This document shows positions 1 through 5,605 of a DNA stretch of 5,675 nucleotides, in pieces. The notes under the pieces are model-generated. The model searched no databases, had not been told where the DNA came from, and was given only the letters and a program-made list of their open reading frames with translations. The stretch covers positions 1 through 5,675 of the forward strand of contig LJUD01000223.1 of the NCBI GenBank assembly GCA_001304035.1. Direction: 5' to 3'. The DNA comes from a bacterium SM23_31. GTDB lineage: Bacteria > SM23-31. The translations under genes were made by a program, and so were the position numbers. Each line of letters opens with the position of its first letter. The stretch's first letter is position 1.

Positions 1-2142
1 AACACTGTGACAATAATTGTGACTGCCGGTGGTAATGAAGCAGGGTTAACAGCTTCAAATGCTCAAATAAATGGAAAGTCGATACCGCTGGTTGACCAAG
101 GTAATGGAACTTACACCGGCGCCTACAATGTTCAAGCCGGTGACAACCAGGGTGGAAACATTGAGGCTTCGAATATTACCCTTACAGATAGAGCCGGCAA
201 TGTAAGCGGTTCAGCGTCCTCGACAGGTTCGTCTCTTTCTGTAGATACAACACCGCCTCCGCCTCCTGTAGAGGCACCAACCGTAGCTTCGGTTATAATA
301 AGTCCGAATAGCGGATACGCTATGGTTGGCGATACGGTAACTATCACCGTAACTGCGGGGGGTAATGAAGCGGGTCTAACACCTTCAAATGCGGCTTTTA
401 ACGGTAAACAGGTACTTCTTACGGATAAAGGGGATGGTACATACGTTGGTGTTTATGCTGTAATGGGAGGAGATAACGACGGTGTTAATGTCGAAGCAAC
501 GAATATTACATTCACAGGGCAGGGCGGTACGAGTGCTCCGGCTTCTTCATCGGGATCAACGCTTAAAATAGACGCACATACACCTTCAATTGCCTCGGTA
601 ACAATAAGTCCCAATTCGGGATGGATAAAAACCGGTGAAATTGTTACCATTACTGTAACAGCTTTGAATAACGAGACAAGCCTTACTGCTTCAGATGCAT
701 CAATTAACGGAAAGTCTATATCACTCACTGATCAAGGTGATGGGACATACAGAGGTTCGTATACAGTTCAGGCTTCAGATGCCCAGGGATTAAACATAGA
801 AGCGGCAAATATTACTCTTACAGATGCGGCAGGTAACGTAAGCAATCCGGCTTCCTCATCCGGTTCGACATTGATTGTTGATACTCAGACTCCCGGAATT
901 GTCTCAGTAACGGTAAGCCCGGATTCTGGGTGGATAACAGCCGGGGATTCTGTTGTCGTTAATGTTACAGCTTCGAATGACGAGACCGGACTTATTTCTT
1001 CAGCTGCGTTTATTAACGGGAAGTTAATACCACTAACCGATCAAAATGACGGCAAATACACCGGCACTTACACTGTTCAAGCTGGAGATTCCCAGGGAGT
1101 GAATATCGAGGCTTCCGGAATAACTTTGACAGATGCGGCGGGTAACGTAAGCACTGCCGGTACTTCTTCCGGCTCAACACTAAAGGTTGATACGCAAGCT
1201 CCGACTATTGCCTCGGTAACAATAAGTCCGAACACAGGAACCGTTACAACCGGAAACAATGTCATAATAATTGTAACTGCGGGCGGTAATGAGACGGATC
1301 TAACAGCTTCAAATGCTCAAATTAACGGACAATCCATACCGCTAATTGACCAGGGTAATGGAACTTACACCGGTATTTACATTGTTCAAACCGGCGATAA
1401 TCAGGGAACAAACATCGAGGCTGCGAATATTACCCTTACAGATAGAGCCGGCAACGTAAGCGGTTCAGCGTCTTCGACAGGTTCGTCTCTTTCTGTAGAT
1501 ACGACACCGCCTCCGCCTCCTGTAGAGGCACCAACCGTAGCTTCGGTTATAATAAGTCCGAACAGCGGATATGCAATGATTGGCGATACAGTAACTATCA
1601 CTGTAACCGCAGGTGGTAATGAAGCGGGTCTAACGCCTTCCAACGCAACTATCAATGTAAAGCAAGTATCATTGTCGGACCGTGGAGACGGCACATATGC
1701 TGGTATTTACATCGTTATGGAAGGGGACAACGATGGCAGTAATGTTGAAGCGACGAACATTACGCTTACCGGAGCAGGTGGAACGAGTGCAATTGCATCT
1801 TCTTCGGGATCAACGCTCAAAATAGACGGAAATAAGCCAACTGTTGCATCAGTGATGATTAGTCCGGGTTCGGGGACGGTAACAATCGGAGATACTGTAG
1901 TTATTTTTGTAACTGCCGGAGGTAATGAAGCAGGGCTTACTGCCTCAAACGCAGAGATAAATGGGAATTCGATACAACTCACCGGCCTGGGTGACGGATC
2001 ATACATAGGATTATATATCGTTCAGTCCTCAGACCTTCAGAGTGATAATGTAGAAGTTACCGGAATTACTCTGACCGACGTTGCGGGCAATGTAAGCAGC
2101 ACGGCTTCGGCAACAAGCTCATTACGCGTATTAACTCAGCCT
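1..2142 (+). repeat. Seven tandem Ig-like domain repeats, about 306-330 bp each
   Basis: Repeat boundaries, taken at the '(T/S)(V/I)ASV' opening, fall at 280, 586, 895, 1204, 1534 and 1840, giving units of 306, 309, 309, 330 and 306 bp. The first copy (1-279) lacks its first 17 residues because of the window edge, and the last (1840-2142) is the most degenerate at its end (SSLRVLTQ). Units 1 and 5 end with an extra PPPPPVEAP linker that the other units lack. All units keep the TDxAGN or equivalent turn. This is a domain-level repeat within one protein, not a set of separate genes. Confidence 0.9.
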
Positions 2143-2520
2143 TCCGAATCCCCCGTTGCGTTTGTTGATGAAGACATTGACATTGATGATCCATTTATTA
2201 TACGCGATGCGGACTCATTATTTGTAGCCGACAATGATGATTCCTTGACTTTTACCTGGAATTCATGGCAGGCGCAAGGAGCTGTAGAATACCGGGTGAA
2301 TGTATACACAGGTAGTTTTGAAAATATGGAATTCACGGTAACCATTACCGATACGTCATTTACTTTCAAAGGAGATCCGGGAAAAACATATTCTGTAGAG
2401 GTAATTCCCAGGACAATAAATGATGAGCCGCTCACTATACTAAAGTCGCGGGCAATACTATGTACCGCAGAAAAACCGGGCGCTCCCGGAAAACCAACAC
2501 ATATAATTAAAAAAGAATAG
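1..2520 (+). CDS. Secreted/surface protein with tandem bacterial Ig-like repeats and C-terminal Fn3-like domain (5' end outside window)
   Basis: The reading frame is open from base 1 and the first residues (NTVTIIVTAGGNE) are already mid-repeat, so the true start lies upstream; the GTG at base 7 is not the start. Six complete Ig-like repeats and part of a seventh fill residues 1-714. Each carries an 'ASVxISPxSG' opening, a central 'GDGTYxGxYxV' strand, 'NITLTDxAGNVS' and a closing 'SSGSTLxVDT'. Residues 748-830 (TFTWNSW, VEYRVNVY, GKTYSVEVIP) read as a fibronectin-III-like domain, and the chain ends in a basic KKE. The Thr/Ser/Asn/Gly-rich, nearly Cys-free composition is typical of extracellular adhesins or structural surface proteins. 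I see no LPXTG, no clear outer-membrane anchor and no recognisable type IX sorting domain. Ligand and exact role cannot be told. The signal peptide would be upstream. Confidence 0.85.
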   Translation, partial: NTVTIIVTAGGNEAGLTASNAQINGKSIPLVDQGNGTYTGAYNVQAGDNQGGNIEASNITLTDRAGNVSGSASSTGSSLSVDTTPPPPPVEAPTVASVIISPNSGYAMVGDTVTITVTAGGNEAGLTPSNAAFNGKQVLLTDKGDGTYVGVYAVMGGDNDGVNVEATNITFTGQGGTSAPASSSGSTLKIDAHTPSIASVTISPNSGWIKTGEIVTITVTALNNETSLTASDASINGKSISLTDQGDGTYRGSYTVQASDAQGLNIEAANITLTDAAGNVSNPASSSGSTLIVDTQTPGIVSVTVSPDSGWITAGDSVVVNVTASNDETGLISSAAFINGKLIPLTDQNDGKYTGTYTVQAGDSQGVNIEASGITLTDAAGNVSTAGTSSGSTLKVDTQAPTIASVTISPNTGTVTTGNNVIIIVTAGGNETDLTASNAQINGQSIPLIDQGNGTYTGIYIVQTGDNQGTNIEAANITLTDRAGNVSGSASSTGSSLSVDTTPPPPPVEAPTVASVIISPNSGYAMIGDTVTITVTAGGNEAGLTPSNATINVKQVSLSDRGDGTYAGIYIVMEGDNDGSNVEATNITLTGAGGTSAIASSSGSTLKIDGNKPTVASVMISPGSGTVTIGDTVVIFVTAGGNEAGLTASNAEINGNSIQLTGLGDGSYIGLYIVQSSDLQSDNVEVTGITLTDVAGNVSSTASATSSLRVLTQPSESPVAFVDEDIDIDDPFIIRDADSLFVADNDDSLTFTWNSWQAQGAVEYRVNVYTGSFENMEFTVTITDTSFTFKGDPGKTYSVEVIPRTINDEPLTILKSRAILCTAEKPGAPGKPTHIIKKE
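1441..1560 (+). repeat. Near-identical DNA copy of 187-306 (1254-bp higher-order repeat)
   Basis: By direct alignment, 1441-1560 differs from 187-306 at only three positions, all synonymous third-codon changes (AAT/AAC, TCC/TCT, ACA/ACG). The segment spans the end of unit 5, the PPPPPVEAP linker and the start of unit 6, and matches the unit 1/unit 2 junction exactly 1254 bp (four domains) earlier. Identity falls off further into unit 6. The other repeats are much more diverged, so this pair reflects a recent block duplication or gene conversion. Confidence 0.85.
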
Positions 2521-2539
2521 TTTTTCGGAAGCGAAAACT
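2519..2539 (+). terminator. Hairpin overlapping the adhesin stop codon (weak)
   Basis: AGTTTTTCG and CGAAAACT can pair around a GAAG tetraloop with one bulged T, starting within the TAG stop codon. No T-run follows, so it is a poor intrinsic terminator by itself; it may protect the mRNA 3' end or be incidental. Confidence 0.25.
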
Positions 2540-2585
2540 GACCTGAAATCCGTTAATTTTAATAACTATATGCAGAGCAGGTCTT

Positions 2586-2598
2586 CCCGCTCAGCGGG
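2586..2598. repeat. GC-rich mini-palindrome CCCGCTCAGCGGG, copy 1
   Basis: CCCGCT-C-AGCGGG is a perfect inverted repeat. Flanking CTT and AAG can lengthen the stem with a two-base bulge (GT). The same 13 bases recur at 2900-2912 inside the kinase reading frame. It stands out in an otherwise AT-rich spacer. Confidence 0.75.
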
Positions 2599-2688
2599 GT
2601 AAGCTCCACTAATAATAACAACGACTTACGAACATAATTGGCACGGGTTGCATTTGGATTATCTTGCTTTTGAGCCGGTTAGTTTCGG

Positions 2689-2724
2689 AAATGCTTCGGC
2701 TTGTAATTGTCGAGGCATTTTTTT
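2689..2724 (+). terminator. Rho-independent terminator of the adhesin-like gene
   Basis: AAATGCTTCG (2689-2698) pairs with CGAGGCATTT (2711-2720) over ten base pairs with one T-G wobble, closing a 12-base loop, and is followed at once by a run of seven Ts (2718-2724). It lies about 170 bases after the adhesin stop codon and ahead of the kinase remnant, so it most likely ends the adhesin transcript. Confidence 0.75.
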
Positions 2725-2860
2725 ATTGCTTTCAAAGGCATTATTATCTACATTGAAATGATTTATTATTAAATAAAAACCACAAGCAAAAATTCACCCC
2801 CAATATAGATTTTTCCGTTACAAATATTGAAATATTAAAATACTTTCTAATAGGTTATAC

Positions 2861-3100
2861 ATGATTGGAGTAACTATTTCTCATTATAAGATATTAGATC
2901 CCGCTCAGCGGGACGGTGAGGGCGGCATGGGTGTGGTGTATAAAGCAGAGGATACGAAGCTTGATAGGTTTGTGGCGTTGAAGTTCCTGCCGTCGCATTA
3001 TACATCCGATGATAAAGCCGTCGAACGTTTCAAACGAGAAGCAAAGGCTGAGGCAAAGCTGAACCATCCGAATATCGTTACTATACATAAAGATGAATGA
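2861..3100 (+). pseudogene. Ser/Thr protein kinase, N-lobe fragment only (truncated)
   Basis: The 79-residue product begins like the Pkn2-type kinases common in FCB and related bacteria: MIG.TISHYKIL, the glycine loop GEGGMGVVYKAED (19-31), the VALKFL strand with the ATP-anchoring lysine, and an alpha-C helix ending in LNHPNIVTIH. It then stops at a TGA after KDE. The whole C-lobe (HRD catalytic loop, DFG, activation segment) is missing, so it cannot be an active kinase. Residues 13-18 (DPAQRD) replace the usual three or so residues before GEGG and are encoded by a palindromic insert. ATG 2861 is the start normal for the family, with AGG six bases upstream. A possible C-terminal relic of the same gene lies at 4388-4468. 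It is read as a decayed gene; a short functional protein is unlikely. Confidence 0.8.
2897..2914. repeat. Palindromic mini-element inside kinase coding sequence, copy 2
   Basis: GATCCCGCTCAGCGGGAC contains the same CCCGCTCAGCGGG core as 2586-2598, with a six-base-pair stem TCCCGC/GCGGGA and a TCA loop. It is 18 bases long, in frame, and encodes DPAQRD exactly between the conserved HYKIL strand and the GEGGMG loop, where kinases of this type normally have about three residues such as EKL. That placement argues for an insertion, not conserved sequence. Confidence 0.7.
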
Positions 3101-3128
3101 AATGATAAAACTAAAAACACTCAAATTG

Positions 3129-3134
3129 AAAGGG
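3129..3134 (+). promoter_or_regulatory. Shine-Dalgarno site of the isomerase-like gene
   Basis: AAAGGG sits seven bases before ATG 3142 and decides that start over the in-frame ATG at 3160, which has no purine-rich site in front of it. Choosing 3142 adds only six residues (MKERIK) ahead of the Tat motif region. Confidence 0.6.
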
Positions 3135-3141
3135 TAAAGAT

Positions 3142-4134
3142 ATGAAAGAACGAATCAAAATGGGAAAACAAATAACCAGACGTGAATTTATAGGCAGTAC
3201 TGCTGCCGCCGCAGCTTTGTCTGTATTACCCCGAGGGGTGTTTGGTCAGGTTGCGATTAAACCCAACTCTAATTTTAACGGAGTACAAATTGGGGCTATC
3301 ACTTACAGTTGGCGCAGTATGCCCAGCACTGCTGATGACCTTCTTAACTATCTTGTTCAGTGCGGGCTCAGTTCGGTCGAACTAATGGATGGACCGGCAG
3401 AGCAATTCGCCGGAATACCAACCTTTGAAAGTGTCCGAATGCCGCGTGGTACGGATGTTACTGAGGAGCAGCGAGCCAAGATCCAAGCCGCCCGGCTAGC
3501 TCAGTCCGAGCAAATACGGAAATGGCGTTTATCGGTTTCAATGGACAATTTCAAGGCTCTCCGCAAAAAATACAACGACGCAGGGGTCGATATCTGTATC
3601 GTCAAGTTTGATAATATAGGGGGGAGCATGACGGAAGCAGAAATAGACTACTGTTTTAATGTTGCCAAAGCGCTTGGAGCAAAGGGCATAACTACCGAAT
3701 TGTCAGAAGAAAATGCCAAGCTTTTAGGCCCTTATGCTGATAAACACAAAATCATGATCGGTTTCCATAACCATACGCGCATCAATTCCCAGAGTTGGGA
3801 AGTGCCATTTTCTTATGGGGAATACCTCGGGATGAACTTCGACATCGGCCATTACGTTGCCGGAACAAACGAATCCCCGATTCCTATAATCGAAAAGTTC
3901 GCCGACGCCAATCGTATCCTTAGCCTCCATATAAAAGATCGTAAGGTAAACAATGGTCCTAATATGCCGTTTGGTCAGGGGGACACACCACTCGGATTAA
4001 TACTTCTATTAATGAAGAGGAAAAAGTATACGTTTCCGGCCCATATAGAACTTGAATACCGGATTCCCGAAGGATCGGATGCCGTAGCTGAAGTTAAAAA
4101 ATGTGTTGCATACTGTAAAGAAGTACTTGCCTGA
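3142..4134 (+). CDS. Tat-exported sugar phosphate isomerase/epimerase-like protein (xylose isomerase-like TIM barrel)
   Basis: The 330-residue product starts with a twin-arginine signal (TRREFIGSTAAAAALSVLP, residues 12-30), so it is expected to be exported folded across the inner membrane. The rest is an AP-endonuclease-2/xylose-isomerase-like TIM barrel: IGAITYSWR strand (50-58), SSVELMDGP with E80, KFDNIG (155-160), ITTELS with E186, IGFHNH with H209 and H211, MNFDIGH with D234 and H237, LHIKDRK with H263, a GQGDTPL loop (278-284) and HIELEY with E303. E186, D234 and E303 with a histidine are the likely metal ligands. Length is normal and the barrel is complete. Family members isomerise or epimerise sugars, and exported versions are common in polysaccharide-degrading bacteria, but the substrate cannot be read here. 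It stands between two kinase-gene remnants, with no evident operon partner. Confidence 0.88.
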   Translation: MKERIKMGKQITRREFIGSTAAAAALSVLPRGVFGQVAIKPNSNFNGVQIGAITYSWRSMPSTADDLLNYLVQCGLSSVELMDGPAEQFAGIPTFESVRMPRGTDVTEEQRAKIQAARLAQSEQIRKWRLSVSMDNFKALRKKYNDAGVDICIVKFDNIGGSMTEAEIDYCFNVAKALGAKGITTELSEENAKLLGPYADKHKIMIGFHNHTRINSQSWEVPFSYGEYLGMNFDIGHYVAGTNESPIPIIEKFADANRILSLHIKDRKVNNGPNMPFGQGDTPLGLILLLMKRKKYTFPAHIELEYRIPEGSDAVAEVKKCVAYCKEVLA

Positions 4135-4387
4135 TAACCCGGAATAGGCTGCAGTAGATTAGAAGACATCCGGTTTTCCGATTCAGACCTGTGCAACTGC
4201 TTCTTGCTTGCGGGATCGTGGTGGTACATCAATTGTGTATTGTCCCGAAGCGGCACAACTAATCAGGTGATAGGAATCTTCTGGAGTCCGAACGCCGGGA
4301 TATACTGTAGGAGCTCAGACAATTTGAACAGAATTAAATCAAACGTTTATAGAGTTATCTTTTTCGGTAAAACAATAATGCATTATA
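4135..4387. other. Stretch without a recognisable gene after the isomerase
   Basis: No frame gives a recognisable protein. A 62-codon frame from TTG 4204 to 4392 has no ribosome site and no familiar motif and is judged chance. A loose inverted repeat (AACCCGGA at 4136-4143 with TCCGGTTT at 4169-4176, one mismatch) could be a poor terminator for the isomerase. The sequence may be degenerate remains of the gene whose tail follows at 4388, but I cannot show it. Confidence 0.45.
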
Positions 4388-4468
4388 CTTGAAAACATCC
4401 GCAGCGAACCTAGCTTCAAAAACCTCATGGAAAGAGTCAAATATGAATGGGAGAATTTTTCAGCCTGA
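4388..4468 (+). pseudogene. C-terminal tail remnant of a Ser/Thr kinase/TPR-type protein
   Basis: Bases 4388-4465 encode 26 residues, including IRSEPSFKNLMERVKYEW followed by ENFSA and a TGA stop. Large bacterial kinase-TPR and related TPR proteins typically end in just this way: (P.F).NIRS(D/E)PRF..L...V..EWE.F. No start codon or ribosome site lies in front, and the frame is closed by a TAA at 4376-4378, so this is a relic and not a gene. It shares reading-frame phase with the kinase N-lobe fragment at 2861-3100, which is compatible with both being ends of one former gene of a couple of kilobases or more. Recognition rests on memory of the family pattern over a short stretch. Confidence 0.6.
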
Positions 4469-4472
4469 GGCA

Positions 4473-4490
4473 GATCCGCCTCTGGCGGAG
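4473..4490. repeat. GC-rich mini-palindrome GATCCGCCTCTGGCGGAG, variant copy 3
   Basis: TCCGCC-TCT-GGCGGA is a perfect six-base-pair hairpin with a three-base loop, the same design as the element at 2897-2914 (GA, six-base arm, TCN loop, six-base arm, one base), although the arm sequence differs. It starts five bases after the stop codon of the kinase tail remnant. No T-run follows, so it is not a normal terminator. Confidence 0.65.
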
Positions 4491-4562
4491 AGGTGTGAAT
4501 GCGAATTGTAAAAAGGTGAATGAAGTTATTATGTAAATATTACAAAAATTGTCTAACATAAC

Positions 4563-4591
4563 TTGACAAATTGTATATAAAATTGTAGATT
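4563..4591 (+). promoter_or_regulatory. Putative sigma-70-type promoter giving a leaderless ATPase mRNA
   Basis: A perfect TTGACA (4563-4568) is followed after 17 bases by TAGATT (4586-4591, 4 of 6 to consensus). Transcription would begin about six bases later, at or next to ATG 4598, and no Shine-Dalgarno sequence precedes that ATG. ACAA-N-TTGT dyads at 4542-4552 and 4566-4574, the latter overlapping the -35, are possible operator sites. Confidence 0.45.
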
Positions 4592-4597
4592 ATAACC

Positions 4598-5605
4598 ATG
4601 CGATTCTACAGAAACATACTAAATTATATTGAGCCGCAGTTAAATACACGAGAGATAATTGTTATAACCGGTATGCGGCGAGTTGGAAAAACGACATTGT
4701 TGCAAATGATCTACGACAAAATTGAAAGCAAGAACAAAGCCTTTCTTGATATGGACAATATACTTGAACAAAGAGTATTTGAGGAAATTGACTTTAATAA
4801 TATATGGGCAAATCTTAAGGCTTATGGAATTACGAATAAGGAAAAAGCGTACATTTTTTTAGATGAAATCCAGGCAAAGCCGGAAATAGTCAAAGCAATC
4901 AAGTACCTTTACGACCACTACAATGTAAAATTTATTTTGACCGGATCCAGCAGTTTTTATTTAAAAAACTATTTTCCAGAAAGTTTGTCAGGCAGAAAGG
5001 TACTATTTGAGCTCTATCCGCTCAACTTTGAAGAATTTATTCTATTTAAAGGTGTAGGAAAGGAAACACATAAAAGCTTTAAAGACAAGAATGAAAATAA
5101 AAACTATATTTTATTTCAAAAGTTCAAAAAGCTATACCAGGAGTATTTAAACTTTGGGGGATTTCCCCAGGTTGTTTTGGCTGAAGAAGAATCACAAAAG
5201 AAAATATATCTCAAGGATATTTTTACATCCTACTTTGAAATGGATGTGAGAAGAATGGCTGGTTTTCGTCAGGTAAACGCATTTCGTGATTTGCTCTTGC
5301 TTCTCATGCGGCGTGTTGGTTCGAAGTTAGAAATATCAAAGCTGGCATCGGAAATTGGTATATCGAGGGAGACAGTCTATTCTTATTTATCATTTTTAGA
5401 AGGGACATATTTTATCTTTTTACTATCACCGTTTAGTCGCAATGTGGATAGAGAAGTGAGCGGGACAAAAAAAGTATATTTTTGTGATAATGGCATCATT
5501 AATTTGTTTGGTAAGGTATCGGATGGTAGTATACTTGAAAATGCTGTTTTTCATAATATACGTAAATATGGTGTCAAGGGCCATGATTATTCCCCACTAA
5601 AATAG
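4598..5605 (+). CDS. AAA_14/DUF4143-type ATPase, 3' end replaced by an insertion-sequence terminus
   Basis: The 335-residue product has the layout of AAA_14-DUF4143 ATPases: Walker A GMRRVGKTT (25-33), Walker B YIFLDEIQ (85-92), sensor-like ILTGSSS (113-119), ELYPLNFEEF (138-147), YLNFGGFPQVV (183-193), SYFEMDVRR (211-219), a winged-helix-like stretch LEISKLASEIGISRETVYSYLSFLEG split at about 244-269, and KKVYFCDNG (291-299). The family usually continues past 'LEN.VF..L...G' into a YWRTKSG.EVDF nuclease-fold segment and totals nearer 380-420 residues. Here the match stops at KYG (323-325), and the last ten residues (VKGHDYSPLK) come from the repeat-bearing IS end. The family's function is uncertain and it is often horizontally acquired; the gene is clearly AT-richer than its neighbours. 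ATG 4598 is the only sensible start, with a promoter just upstream. The ATPase core is intact but the protein is probably non-functional. Confidence 0.85.
   Translation: MRFYRNILNYIEPQLNTREIIVITGMRRVGKTTLLQMIYDKIESKNKAFLDMDNILEQRVFEEIDFNNIWANLKAYGITNKEKAYIFLDEIQAKPEIVKAIKYLYDHYNVKFILTGSSSFYLKNYFPESLSGRKVLFELYPLNFEEFILFKGVGKETHKSFKDKNENKNYILFQKFKKLYQEYLNFGGFPQVVLAEEESQKKIYLKDIFTSYFEMDVRRMAGFRQVNAFRDLLLLLMRRVGSKLEISKLASEIGISRETVYSYLSFLEGTYFIFLLSPFSRNVDREVSGTKKVYFCDNGIINLFGKVSDGSILENAVFHNIRKYGVKGHDYSPLK

Larger units (their letters stand above)
2521..2860. other. Intergenic region between adhesin-like gene and kinase remnant
   Basis: This 340-base stretch has no convincing ORF on either strand. 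It holds a hairpin at its left edge, a GC-rich palindrome at 2586-2598 and a strong terminator at 2689-2724. Its right part (about 2730-2860) is AT-rich and presumably carries the promoter of the following gene. The best candidate there, TTGAAA at 2827 with a poor TAATAG at 2848, is too weak to call. A modest AGG at 2852-2854 lies six bases before the ATG at 2861. Confidence 0.6.

Noticed and set aside
253..267. CCGCCTCCGCCTCCT-type simple repeat as a phase-variation tract
   Set aside because: It is only a five-proline linker in units that are multiples of three, so slippage would not shift the frame.
132..2435. Six open frames of 62-99 codons on the minus strand across the repeat gene (132-347, 453-728, 1077-1265, 1401-1694, 1707-2006, 2136-2435)
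   Set aside because: The first five recur at matching places in each Ig repeat with similar sequences, so they are antisense shadows of the repeats; 2136-2435 is an antisense shadow of the C-terminal module. None has a ribosome site or a known motif.
2861..3100. A functional small kinase-like regulator
   Set aside because: It lacks the catalytic loop, DFG and C-lobe, and its glycine-loop approach carries a palindromic insert; decay is the simpler reading.
2894..3124. Minus-strand 76-codon frame opposite the kinase fragment
   Set aside because: It is the antisense of clearly recognisable kinase motifs and matches nothing by itself.
3724..4256. Minus-strand frames 3724-3930 and 3975-4256
   Set aside because: They overlap the well-supported isomerase gene and have no recognisable motif; the second extends into the spacer but still lacks start signals.
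4204..4392. Plus-strand 62-codon frame starting with TTG
   Set aside because: No Shine-Dalgarno site, unusual Trp/Cys/Ile-rich composition, no familiar pattern, and it overlaps the kinase tail remnant in another frame.
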